From: Actinomadura opuntiae
Lineage (GTDB): Bacteria; Actinomycetota; Actinomycetes; Streptosporangiales; Streptosporangiaceae
DNA length: 64,000 nt
NCBI RefSeq assembly: GCF_030283205.1
Contig: NZ_JASNWF010000037.1
Coordinates: forward strand, 1-64,000
Direction: 5' to 3'
This document shows, one piece after another, positions 17,002 through 26,598 of the stretch. Position 1 is the stretch's first letter; every line of letters starts with the position of its first letter. The position numbers and the translations under genes were made by a program. Under the pieces are notes generated by a model that was not told the DNA's origin, made no database searches, and worked only from the letters and a program-made list of their open reading frames with translations.

Positions 17002-17276
17002 GGTTGCCTTCCGTAGTGGTGACGGTATCCGGCCAGGTCACGGCGACCCTGTTCCCATGGTAGGCCGTCGTCCCGCGCCGGGACGGGCTGTTGCGGACAC
17101 CGGGCACGTGGCCTTGATGACACCCCGTAACGCGCGCCGCGCCCGCCCGCATTCCCCTTCCGGACGGGCCTTCACCGCACTCCGCGGCCCGCGCCGCGGA
17201 CACGCAGAGTAGTTGTTCGCGCACAGAGGAGACCGGGGGGTGCACCTGGCGGGGCGGCGCGCAGTAGCGTGGACCC

Positions 17277-17666
17277 GTGCACGACGATGCCCCGCTCGAC
17301 CCGTTCGCCGGAGACCCGGAGGATCCGGCGGCGTCGCTCGGCGACCCCGGCGAGGACGCCGCGCCGCTGAGCGTGGCCGAGCGCGAGGACGTGCTCGCCG
17401 ACCTCGCCGACCTGGAGGTCTTCCGGGCGCTGCTGGAGCCGCTCGGCGTCCGCGGCCTCACCGTCGACTGCGCCGACTGCGGCAAGCTGCACTACATCGA
17501 CTGGGACCTGCTGCACGGCAACCTGCGCCACCTGCTCGACCAGGGGCTGCCCCGGGTGCACGAGCCCGCCCTGTCGCCCGACCCCGTCGACTACGTGAGC
17601 TGGGAGTACGCCCGCGGCTACGTCGACGGCGTGATCGACAGCGAAGAGGGCCGCGAGGAGAACTGA
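17277..17666 (+). CDS. DUF5319 protein
   Basis: 129-residue acidic protein conserved beside guaB in actinobacteria (the Rv3412 position in M. tuberculosis). Function unknown. Visible features: an Asp/Pro/Ala-rich start, LSVAEREDVLADLADLEVF, then a CADC pair in DCADCGKLHYIDWDLL and a conserved HGNLRHLLDQG. The CxxC could bind metal or sense redox; that is a guess. GTG start with no ribosome site; TAGCGT at 17263-17268 lies eight bases before it, so the message is probably leaderless. Divergent from guaB and convergent with rsdA. Confidence 0.85.
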   Translation: MHDDAPLDPFAGDPEDPAASLGDPGEDAAPLSVAEREDVLADLADLEVFRALLEPLGVRGLTVDCADCGKLHYIDWDLLHGNLRHLLDQGLPRVHEPALSPDPVDYVSWEYARGYVDGVIDSEEGREEN

Positions 17667-17726
17667 CCGGCGTCCGGAGCGGGAGCGCGGCACGACGGCC
17701 GGTCACCGTCGCCTCCGGAAGATAGC

Positions 17727-18593
17727 TCAGTCCCGGTCGGGGTTCTCGTACTGGTTCATGCGCTTCTCGGCGCGGCGGCGGATGTCGTCGATGGTGCGCC
17801 GGGCGTCGTCGTCGGGCGGCGCGGACGGGCGGATCATCGGGCTGACGTGCGGGGCCCGCGCGCGGTGGGGCGCGGTGCGGTGCGGGCGGCCGGGGGCGCG
17901 GAGGATGTGCTCCAGGTTGCGCTTGATGCGGTCGTAGTCCCGGTGGCCCGGGTCTTCGGCGGCGGTCGGTTCGGCGGCGGGACGCTCCGGAGCGGGCGCG
18001 GGCACCGCGGCGGTGGCGGGAGGCTGCGGCGTGCGCGGCGAGGTGTGGGTGCCCGCGTCGGTGTCCTTGGCGCGGGGCTCGGCGGGGCCCGACACCCCGG
18101 CGCCGGCGGGCGGGGACGCCGCGGCGCGGTCGGTGACGCCGCCGCCGGCGGCGGCCACGCCGGTGCTGGCCAGCACGGCGCCGGCGACGCCGAGCGCGAC
18201 GATGGTGCGGGGCCCGCGGCGGCGCGGCCCGGGACCGGGGGTGGACGGCGGGGCGCCGGGACCCGGGTCGGGCGGGCCGGCGGCGTCGCGTCCGAGGTCC
18301 GGCTCGTCGACGTCGGCGATCAGCGCGCGCAGCAGCCGGACGGCCGGGTCGGCCGCGCCCTCGTCGTCGGGGCGGGCGCGCTCGGCGGCGGGACGGTCAG
18401 CCGCGGAACGGGGGGCGGAGCCGGCAGCGCGCCGCGCCGCCAGCGCGTCGATGACCGCGTCGGTACGGCGCACCGCGCCGAGGTCGGCGAGCAGGGTGAC
18501 CGCCGGGGCCTGCGGCCGGCTCGCCGGCTCGCGGGTCCCGCCGCGGTTCGAAGGCCCGACCGGATCCGGGGCGCCAGGGCTCCGCTCCGTCAA
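17727..18593 (-). CDS. rsdA: Anti-sigma-D factor RsdA-like membrane protein
   Basis: 288-residue single-pass protein encoded directly after an ECF sigma factor. The N-terminal segment (residues ~31-95: VTLLADLGAVRRTDAVIDAL and DPAVRLLRALIADVDEPDL) resembles the sigma-binding region of mycobacterial RsdA. A membrane span follows at ~130-152 (TIVALGVAGAVLASTGVAAA), then a Pro/Ala-rich extracytoplasmic tail. TTG start; the TTGA overlaps the sigma gene stop, indicating translational coupling. It probably holds the sigma factor until released, by proteolysis in the mycobacterial case. Confidence 0.82.
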   Translation of the reverse strand: MTERSPGAPDPVGPSNRGGTREPASRPQAPAVTLLADLGAVRRTDAVIDALAARRAAGSAPRSAADRPAAERARPDDEGAADPAVRLLRALIADVDEPDLGRDAAGPPDPGPGAPPSTPGPGPRRRGPRTIVALGVAGAVLASTGVAAAGGGVTDRAAASPPAGAGVSGPAEPRAKDTDAGTHTSPRTPQPPATAAVPAPAPERPAAEPTAAEDPGHRDYDRIKRNLEHILRAPGRPHRTAPHRARAPHVSPMIRPSAPPDDDARRTIDDIRRRAEKRMNQYENPDRD

Positions 18594-19246
18594 GCGATCG
18601 ACTCCTCTCTGGCCATCGCGCGGAGCCGGGCCAGGGCCCGGTGCTGCGCGACCCGTACCGCCCCCGCGGACATGCCCAGCACATTACCGGTCTCCTCCGC
18701 CGACAGGCCCGCCACCACGCGCAGCAGCACCAGCTCGCGCTGGTGGTCGGGGAGCCGCGTCAGCAGGTCGCGGGCGCGCTGCGCCTCGATGTAGCGGACC
18801 ACCGTCTCCTCGGGGCCGGGACGGTCGTCGGGGCCGTCCGGCAGGTCCTCGGTGGGCACGGCCGCGCGGACCGCGCTGCGCAGCGCGTCGGCGATCTTGT
18901 GCGCGGCGATGCCGAAGACGAAGGACGCGAACGGGCGGCCCATGTCGCGGTAGCGGGGCAGCGCCGACAGCACCGCGATGCAGACCTCCTGGGCCACGTC
19001 GTCGGCGATGTGGTACTGCCCGGAGACCCGGCCGAGGCGGGCGCGGCAGTAGCGCACGATCATCGGGCGGACCTCGGCGATGAGCACCTCGATCGCGCCC
19101 GGGTCGCCCTGGACGGCGAGGTTGGCCAGCTCCCTGAGGTCGCCGTCGCCCTCGTTCGCGGCCCGCAGCACGCGCATGCGGCGGCCGGTGTCGTGGTGCG
19201 GCGGAGGGGCCGGTCCCTCCGAGGGGTCGGCAGCGCGCGCGGTCAT
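18590..19246 (-). CDS. sigD: ECF sigma factor, SigD/ShbA type
   Basis: Sigma70-family factor with region 2 (ADDVAQEVCIAVLSALPRY, PFASFVFGIAAHKIADALR) and region 4 (RLPDHQRELVLLRVVAGLS, SAGAVRVAQHRALARLRAM). Its place between groEL and guaB matches mycobacterial sigD and streptomycete shbA, the latter known to drive the principal sigma gene. The start is uncertain: ATG at 19246 (MTARAADP, 218 residues) is preferred, but the frame is open to an ATG at 19336. Overlaps the anti-sigma gene by four bases (TTGA). Confidence 0.88.
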   Translation of the reverse strand: MTARAADPSEGPAPPPHHDTGRRMRVLRAANEGDGDLRELANLAVQGDPGAIEVLIAEVRPMIVRYCRARLGRVSGQYHIADDVAQEVCIAVLSALPRYRDMGRPFASFVFGIAAHKIADALRSAVRAAVPTEDLPDGPDDRPGPEETVVRYIEAQRARDLLTRLPDHQRELVLLRVVAGLSAEETGNVLGMSAGAVRVAQHRALARLRAMAREESIA

Positions 19247-19449
19247 GGTCCCGGCGTAGCTTCCCTCGGTCACGTCAAGCATGATGCCCAGCACCGCCGG
19301 GCGTGTCGCCACTGTCGTCGGCAACGGAATGGTCACAGTGCACGGACGACCCCGAAAATACCACGCATTGCGGTCAGTCGACCGCCCAGAGTGCCGAAAT
19401 CGTCCGTCGAGCGCCGAAGAATCGGCGGGCCGGCGACGACCCCCGGCCC

Positions 19450-19539
19450 CCCGAAAACGGCGAAGGTCCCCGCCCGGAAGAGCGAAGGCCCCCGGCCCGG
19501 AAACGGCGAAGGCCCCCGCCCGGTGGGGGCGGGGGCCTT
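19450..19539. terminator. groEL terminator with upstream repeated arms
   Basis: AAGGCCCCCGCCC at 19509-19521 pairs perfectly with 19527-19539 (13 bp, GGTGG loop), 48 bases past the groEL stop. Just to the left, the motif CGAAGGCCCCCGCCCGG recurs imperfectly twice at ~23-base spacing (from about 19461), so the right arm could pair with any of three left arms. Confidence 0.75.
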
Positions 19540-19586
19540 GTGGCGATCTTCGGGGCGGGCGAGCCGCTCGCCCGCCGTGCGGAAGA

Positions 19587-21212
<1,626 letters not shown>

Positions 21213-21298
21213 GGGGATACTCCTATGTCACGCGGTCCGCCCCGGCCGCCCCGCCGGTGGGCGGCGCGGGCCGGGGCGGGCGCATCACGTCTCGGTGA

Positions 21299-21607
21299 TT
21301 ACTTCTCGATGACCGCGAGCACGTCGCGGGCCGAGAGGACGAGGTACTCCTCGTTGTTGTACTTGACCTCGGTGCCGCCGTACTTGCTGTAGAGCACGAC
21401 CTCGCCGACCTTGACGTCGACAGGGACGCGCTCGCCCTTGTCGTCGACGCGGCCCGGGCCGACGGCGAGGACGGTGCCCTCCTGCGGCTTCTCCTTGGCG
21501 GTGTCCGGGATCACCAGCCCGGAGGCGGTGGTGGTCTCGGCCTCAAGCGGCTGGACGACGATGCGGTCCTCGAGCGGCTTGAGAGCAACCTTGGTGGCGG
21601 TCGTCAC
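21299..21607 (-). CDS. groES: 10-kDa co-chaperonin GroES
   Basis: Heptameric lid of GroEL, 102 residues. Core features are VALKPLEDRIVVQPLEAETT, the mobile loop TTASGLVIPDTAKEKPQ, and a C-terminal YLVLSARDVLAVIEK. The start is the GTG at 21607 preceded by GGGAGG; the frame is open far upstream but without homology. First gene of the heat-shock operon. Confidence 0.97.
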   Translation of the reverse strand: MTTATKVALKPLEDRIVVQPLEAETTTASGLVIPDTAKEKPQEGTVLAVGPGRVDDKGERVPVDVKVGEVVLYSKYGGTEVKYNNEEYLVLSARDVLAVIEK

Positions 21608-21731
21608 GATCTGACCTCCCCTTCGATTGGTCCTCGGCCGGCCATGGCTGACCGACCGGCACTGGTGACAGAAGAGGCGACCCTGGACCGGCCTGTCGTC
21701 GCGGGTGCCAGACCGAACCTTTGTCGCTGTG

Positions 21732-21758
21732 TTGGCACTCTCGCGTTGAGAGTGCCAG
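21732..21758. promoter_or_regulatory. CIRCE operator (HrcA site)
   Basis: TTGGCACTC, nine spacer bases, then GAGTGCCAG: a near-consensus CIRCE inverted repeat with the exact 9-base spacer. It lies just downstream of the groES -10 box and so covers the transcription start region. HrcA repression of groES-groEL is the established mechanism; hrcA is not in this window. Confidence 0.93.
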
Positions 21759-21764
21759 TCAGTG

Positions 21765-21793
21765 AGACTATGCCGTGCCCGTTTGCCCGTCAA
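21765..21793 (-). promoter_or_regulatory. groES-groEL promoter
   Basis: TTGACG (21793-21788) and TAGTCT (21770-21765) on the minus strand, separated by 17 bases, lead straight into the CIRCE element. A good match to a housekeeping-sigma promoter. Confidence 0.85.
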
Positions 21794-21876
21794 CACGGAC
21801 ACGGACGCACGCCCGCGGCGTTCCGGACCGTTCACCCGGGGATCATCCGCGGGTTCCGGCCGCTACCGTCCAGGAC

Positions 21877-23121
21877 ATGGACATCGCGTCGTTCCGGGAG
21901 CTGCTGACCCCCGCCGGCCAGGCACTTCTCGCGGAGGCGGGCGAAGCGGACGTGTCCGAGGCGGGGCTGCTGGGCACCGCGTCCCGGCTGCGCGCGCGGT
22001 ACGGGGCGGACCTCGTGGCGGCGGCGCTGACCCAGGTGCGGCTCCGGCGGCGCGCGGAGGCCAAGTTCGGCGACGACGCCGGCCGCATGTACTTCACGCA
22101 GGCGGGGCTGGAGCAGTCGACGCGCGCGAACGTGGCGGCGCATCGGGCGCTGCGGTTCGCCGCCGTGTTGCCCACGGGCGCGCGCGTGCTGGAACTGGGG
22201 TGCGGCATTGGTGCCGACCTTACGGCGCGTTCGCGAGTGGGTCTTACAGGGGACGGCGTGGAACGCGATCCGCTTACGGCCGAGGTGGCGAAGGCCAATG
22301 TGACCGCTCTGGGGCTGGACGACCTCGCGCGCGTGCGCGTAGGCGATGCCGTGGAAGAGGCCCCAGACGGATATGCCGCCGTGTTCGCCGACCCAGGACG
22401 CCGGACGGCCCGTGGCCGCGTCTTCGACCCCCGCTCCTACGAACCGCCGCTGGACACCGTCCTGGATCTCGCGGGACGGGCGCCCGCCGCATGCGTCAAG
22501 GTCGCGCCCGGCATCCCGCACGAGGCGGTGCCCAAGGGCGCGGAGGCGGAGTGGGTGTCGGTCGCCGGCGACGTCAAGGAGGCCGCCCTGTGGCTCGGCG
22601 GGCTCGCCGGAGAGGTCGGGCGGCGCGCCACGCTCCTGCCGTCCGGCGGGGACGCGTGCACGCTGACCCCGGCCGGGCTGGGCGACCCGGACGTCCGCCC
22701 GTGGGGCCGCTACCTCTACGAACCGGACGGGGCCGTCATCCGGGCCCATCTCGTCGCAGAGGTCGCGGACCTGGTCGGCGGCGGGCTCGCCGATCCGCAC
22801 ATCGCCTACGTCACCTCCGACGAGCTGCGCCCGACGCCGTTCGCGTCCGCGTACGAGATCGAGGACGTGCTCCCGTTCTCGGTGAAGCGCCTCAAGGCCG
22901 AGCTGCGGCGCCGGGAGGCCGGCGTGCTGACGGTCAAGAAGCGCGGGTCGGCGGTCGACGTCGACCGGCTCCGCCGCGACCTCGGCTTCGGCGGGCGCCG
23001 CGGCGGGTACGGCGGCGCCGAGGCAACGGTGGTGGTGACGCGGGTCGGCCGGGACCCGGTCGCCCTGCTCGCCCGTCCCGTCCGGGCGGCCGACCCGCCC
23101 AGGGCGGGCCGCGCCCGCTAA
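21877..23121 (+). CDS. Class I SAM-dependent methyltransferase with THUMP-like C-terminus
   Basis: 414-residue actinobacterial protein. SAM motif I is LELGCGIGAD (about 105-114). An Asp-Pro-Gly-Arg-Arg turn (AVFADPGRRTARG) near residue 178 sits where the motif IV of Rossmann methyltransferases falls. The C-terminal third (TSDELRPTPFASAYEIEDVL, EAGVLTVKKRGSAVDVDRL) matches the THUMP-like domain of this family, suggesting an RNA substrate; none is proven. The ATG at 21877 has no ribosome site but a TACCGT box lies seven bases upstream, so translation is probably leaderless. Divergent from groES. Confidence 0.87.
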   Translation: MDIASFRELLTPAGQALLAEAGEADVSEAGLLGTASRLRARYGADLVAAALTQVRLRRRAEAKFGDDAGRMYFTQAGLEQSTRANVAAHRALRFAAVLPTGARVLELGCGIGADLTARSRVGLTGDGVERDPLTAEVAKANVTALGLDDLARVRVGDAVEEAPDGYAAVFADPGRRTARGRVFDPRSYEPPLDTVLDLAGRAPAACVKVAPGIPHEAVPKGAEAEWVSVAGDVKEAALWLGGLAGEVGRRATLLPSGGDACTLTPAGLGDPDVRPWGRYLYEPDGAVIRAHLVAEVADLVGGGLADPHIAYVTSDELRPTPFASAYEIEDVLPFSVKRLKAELRRREAGVLTVKKRGSAVDVDRLRRDLGFGGRRGGYGGAEATVVVTRVGRDPVALLARPVRAADPPRAGRAR

Positions 23122-23732
23122 ACGGTCCAAAGATCTTCCGCGCGGCACCGCAACGCCAAGGACGTCCGCGCGACGCACCATGCCCGTGCAAATCATTCGC
23201 GCTTTCCGGCATTGCGTTCACCAGGGATTACGGGCGCCCGGCAAGGCGGCCGCGGCGGCCGTTGAAACGGCGCACCGAGATCAACGGGCGGGGAAACACC
23301 AAGGCAGGTTCAGAGATCGGGTTCCGGGCTCCCACGAATGCCGCCCGGAAATGGCGTTGCGGCCCGGTGGACGGCGCCGCGTCAGGCCGGCGCGGACCGG
23401 CGGGAGGGGCGGGAGGGCGGCACGGGAACTGCCGATGTTGGACGAGATGTACGGACAGACTCCCCGCCGCGGGCGGTCCGGAGGCGCCCGGCGCACCGTC
23501 CCGGCGGCGGAACCGATCCCCGCAATTGCCCAGAAGCCCTCGAATCACAGAAATCACCGTATGTTCGGTGAACACCGTCAATCCCCGCCAGTGGGATAAC
23601 AGGCGCATTCCGCAGAACCCGCGACGTTCCCTGCTCCCCGTTATAGCGGCGCTTCACACGCACTACAGTGGCGACTTCACGATTCATTGCCGTACGCCAT
23701 TTCGACGCGTCCGGCACACGAAGGAGCATCGG
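23122..23732. other. 611-base intergenic region, no gene seen
   Basis: Less GC-rich than its surroundings and without a supportable gene on either strand. A palindrome TGTTC-GGT-GAACA is at 23562-23574, flanked by CACCGT on both sides. Near the 3' end CTACAGT (about 23663) could be a -10 element for the coiled-coil gene, with no clear -35. AAGGAG at 23721-23726 is the ribosome site of the next gene. Confidence 0.5.
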
Positions 23733-25382
23733 GTGGAAACGAATCACAACTTCCTGCAGACGGGGGGTCAACCGGTCTCGGATCGGATGCGGGAGTTGCT
23801 CGCCCGTGCGGCGCAGGACCACGTCTATGAACAGCGCTCACAGGGTCAGGTCCTGGACGAGATCCGCCAGCGGCTGGAAGGGATGGAGTGGCTGCTCCGC
23901 GAGGTCCGCGAGCGCGAGATCAGCGGGCTGACCGGGCAGCTCGACACCGTCCGCGGCCAGGTCGACGAGCTGGTCGGCAAGCCCCCGGAGTGGGCCGAGG
24001 GGCTGGCCGAGCACATCGACGGCCTCGGCGAGCGGGTCAAGCCGGTCGCCGAGCTGCCCGCGCTGTGGGCCGACGTCGGCGTCGTCGCCGAGAACGTCGA
24101 CGAGGGCCTGACCCGCATCCAGGCCGTCCTGGACTCCGCGCAGCACATCACCGACGCCACCCAGCAGGCGTCGCAGCGCATGGAGGAGATGACCAAGCGG
24201 CTGGACAAGCTCCAGGGCAGCATGGAGGCCGCGTCCGTCCGCTTCAACCGGCTGGACAAGTCGCTGGCCGAGCTCGGGCACCGGTCCGAGCGGCTGGAGC
24301 ACTCGATCAACGGCGTCACCGCCCGGGTCGACCAGGCGCTCGGCGAGATGGCCGAGCGGATGGAGCAGGGGCTCGAGGCGGTCAACGGCCGGGTCGAGGG
24401 CGTCGGCGGCCGGCTGGACGGGCTGGACGGCCGGCTGGACGGGGTCGACGGGCGCCTCGAGGGCCTGTCGGGCAAGCTGGAGGGCGTGGACGGCCGGTTC
24501 GAGAGCATCGAGGGCCGGATCGACGGCGTGGGCGAGCGGATCGGCCGGCTGCCGGCCACCCTGGAGATCGCCGAGCTGCACCGCATGGTGGGCGAGCTGG
24601 CCCGCCGTCCGATGATGGACCACAGCGACCGGTTCGACGCGCTGGAGAAGCACCTGGCCGACGCGGTCGACCCGCTGATCGAGGAGCTGCGCGCCCGGCC
24701 CGACCGCGACGAGGTCAAGGCCACGATGTCGCAGATCGCCGAGACGGCCTACAGCGACGTCGCCAAGCGCATGGACGAGTTCTCCCGCCGGTTCGAGGAC
24801 GTGCACGAGGACGTGCGCAAGCGGATCGAGGGCATCCACGAGGAGGTCGCCAAGCGGGTCGACGTGGCCCTGGAGGAGTTCACCGCGCAGGTCGACCTCG
24901 TGTCCCGGCGGGTGGAGTCGGTGCACATCGACGTCACCAAGCAGGTCGAGTCCGTGCACCACGAGGTGGCGAGGCAGGTGAGCGGGGTGCACGACGACTT
25001 CGGCAAGCGGATCGGCGACATCCACGAGGACGTCACCCGGCAGGTCGGCAGCATCCACGACTCGGTCGCCAAGCAGGTCGCCGGAATGCAGGAGGACGTG
25101 GCCCGGCAGGTCGGCGGGGCGCAGGAGGAGTTCGGCCGGCGGGTGGACGGCGTGCAGGACGAGGTGACGCGGCGGGCGGAGTCGGTGCAGGCGGAGTTCG
25201 CCAAGCGCTTCTCGCACGTGCAGGACGAGGTGGGCCGCAAGGTCGACGGCGTCCACGACGACGTGTCCAAGCAGGTGAACGCGGTGCACGAGGACGTGCT
25301 GAAGCGGCTGTCCACGCTGGAGGAGACGATGCTCGCGCTGGCCGAGGCGCTGCTGCGCCCGCGCCGCGACGGCAAGGACTGA
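23733..25382 (+). CDS. Large coiled-coil protein with heptad and hendecad repeats
   Basis: 549-residue, almost wholly helical protein; GTG start behind AAGGAG. Residues 1-60 are non-repetitive (DRMRELLARAAQDHVYEQR). Residues 220-275 hold eight 7-residue units of the type RLDGLDG, RLDGVDG, KLEGVDG. Residues 391-522 hold twelve unbroken 11-residue units of the type KQVESVHHEVA or GKRIGDIHEDV. Heptads give left-handed and hendecads near-straight or right-handed coiled coils, so this looks like a long rod, filament or membrane-surface helix. No signal peptide or membrane span. Function not recognised; polar-growth scaffolds such as Scy/FilP are analogies only. Monocistronic, with a terminator after it. 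Confidence 0.85.
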   Translation: METNHNFLQTGGQPVSDRMRELLARAAQDHVYEQRSQGQVLDEIRQRLEGMEWLLREVREREISGLTGQLDTVRGQVDELVGKPPEWAEGLAEHIDGLGERVKPVAELPALWADVGVVAENVDEGLTRIQAVLDSAQHITDATQQASQRMEEMTKRLDKLQGSMEAASVRFNRLDKSLAELGHRSERLEHSINGVTARVDQALGEMAERMEQGLEAVNGRVEGVGGRLDGLDGRLDGVDGRLEGLSGKLEGVDGRFESIEGRIDGVGERIGRLPATLEIAELHRMVGELARRPMMDHSDRFDALEKHLADAVDPLIEELRARPDRDEVKATMSQIAETAYSDVAKRMDEFSRRFEDVHEDVRKRIEGIHEEVAKRVDVALEEFTAQVDLVSRRVESVHIDVTKQVESVHHEVARQVSGVHDDFGKRIGDIHEDVTRQVGSIHDSVAKQVAGMQEDVARQVGGAQEEFGRRVDGVQDEVTRRAESVQAEFAKRFSHVQDEVGRKVDGVHDDVSKQVNAVHEDVLKRLSTLEETMLALAEALLRPRRDGKD

Positions 25383-25387
25383 CCGGC

Positions 25388-25430
25388 GCGGGTGGGGCCG
25401 CTCCCGCACGGCGGGCCCGGCCCCACCCGC
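25388..25430 (+). terminator. Hairpin after the coiled-coil gene
   Basis: GCGGGTGGGGCCG at 25388-25400 pairs perfectly with 25418-25430 (13 bp, 17-base loop), starting six bases after the stop codon. Confidence 0.75.
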
Positions 25431-25638
25431 CCCGCGTCCGCGGCCCCACCCGCCTCCGCGTCCGCGGTGGCGGACGGCCCCCGTCCCGGGTGTTCGGATC
25501 CCGCACGGAATCTGCGAGGTTTGTCCGGCAATCCGGTGAGACGACCGGAGGGCCTCCGGCACGCCACCGCGATGACGTGCATTTTGTTACGTTCCGTCTT
25601 CGCAAAATCACTCCCAATACCCTTCGGAATCCGTTTTC

Positions 25639-26598
25639 ATGGATCTCGTGACTCGCACACCGGCTCCCTGCCTGCCGACCGGCGCCCCACCCGGCCACGC
25701 CACCCTGCGCTGGGTGGAGGGCTGCCTCGGCAAGGGCGCCGAGGTGCGGATGGTGCGGCCGCTGCCGGGCGGCACCGCGCACGCCAACCACGCGCTCGTG
25801 GTGGAGACGCCGTCCGGGACCGCGCACCGGCTGGTGCTGCGCCGCTGGACCGGCCGCGACACCGGCCTGGACGCCGGCCCCGGCCGCCGCTCCTACGGCG
25901 ACACCGAGTTCTCCCCCGAGCGCGAGATCGCCGCGCTCGCGCTGCTGGCGGGCTGCGAGATCCCGACCCCCGGGCTCGTCGCCGCCGACCCGTCCGGCGC
26001 GCACTGCGACGTCCCCGCGCTGCTGATCAGCCGGCTGGTCGGCCATCCGCCCCGGCCGTCCCCCGACGACCTGCCCGAGTACCTCATCCAGCTCGCCGCC
26101 GCGCTGCTGCCGGTGCACGCGCTGCACGGCGCGTCCACGATGCCGCCGTACGTCCCCTACAACCGGCTCGACCAGCGCAACCCGCCCAAGCACGCGACGC
26201 GGCCGCGGCTGTGGGAGCGCGCCTTCGAGATCGCCGCCGGGCCCGCGCCGGACGCGCCCGCCCGCTTCCTCCACCGCGACTACCATCCCGACAACACGCT
26301 GTGGTCCTACGGCAAGCTGACCGGCGTCGTCGACTGGTCGGACGCCTCGTGCGGCCCCGTCGCGGTCGACGTCGCCCGGATGCGCCGCGCCCTCGCCCTG
26401 CGCTACGGCGTGCCCGTCGCCGACCGCTTCCTCGCCTCGTTCGACCAGGTCTCCGGCGGCCACCAGCACGACCCGTACTGGGACGTCCGCTGCCTGCTCG
26501 ACCTGCTCCCCGAGGACGACGGCCGCATCATCGACGAGGCCAAGGTCCCCCTCTTCGAGGACTACCTCGACTCGTTGGCGGCCGCCCTCAGAGGGTGA
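25639..26598 (+). CDS. Aminoglycoside phosphotransferase-fold kinase (APH family)
   Basis: 319-residue protein kinase-like enzyme. Brenner-type catalytic motif HRDYHPDN with Asp214 and Asn219 (His212-Asn219), and the metal-binding DWSD with Asp232. A Gly-rich ATP-binding turn (PLPGGTAHANHALVVE) lies near the N-terminus. Such proteins phosphorylate hydroxyls of small molecules; antibiotic resistance is only one possibility and the chromosomal core setting gives no hint. No ribosome site is visible before the ATG at 25639. Its last 11 bases overlap the end of convergent tsaD. Confidence 0.85.
   Translation: MDLVTRTPAPCLPTGAPPGHATLRWVEGCLGKGAEVRMVRPLPGGTAHANHALVVETPSGTAHRLVLRRWTGRDTGLDAGPGRRSYGDTEFSPEREIAALALLAGCEIPTPGLVAADPSGAHCDVPALLISRLVGHPPRPSPDDLPEYLIQLAAALLPVHALHGASTMPPYVPYNRLDQRNPPKHATRPRLWERAFEIAAGPAPDAPARFLHRDYHPDNTLWSYGKLTGVVDWSDASCGPVAVDVARMRRALALRYGVPVADRFLASFDQVSGGHQHDPYWDVRCLLDLLPEDDGRIIDEAKVPLFEDYLDSLAAALRG

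Noticed and set aside
23562..23574. TGTTCGGTGAACA palindrome as a LexA (SOS) box
   Set aside because: Actinobacterial SOS boxes read GAAC-N4-GTTC; this site has the half-sites in the opposite order and a 3-base spacer.
21762..25382. A 1206-codon frame joining the methyltransferase region to the coiled-coil gene
   Set aside because: The upstream part is out of frame with the real methyltransferase; the coiled-coil gene has its own ribosome site and GTG at 23733.
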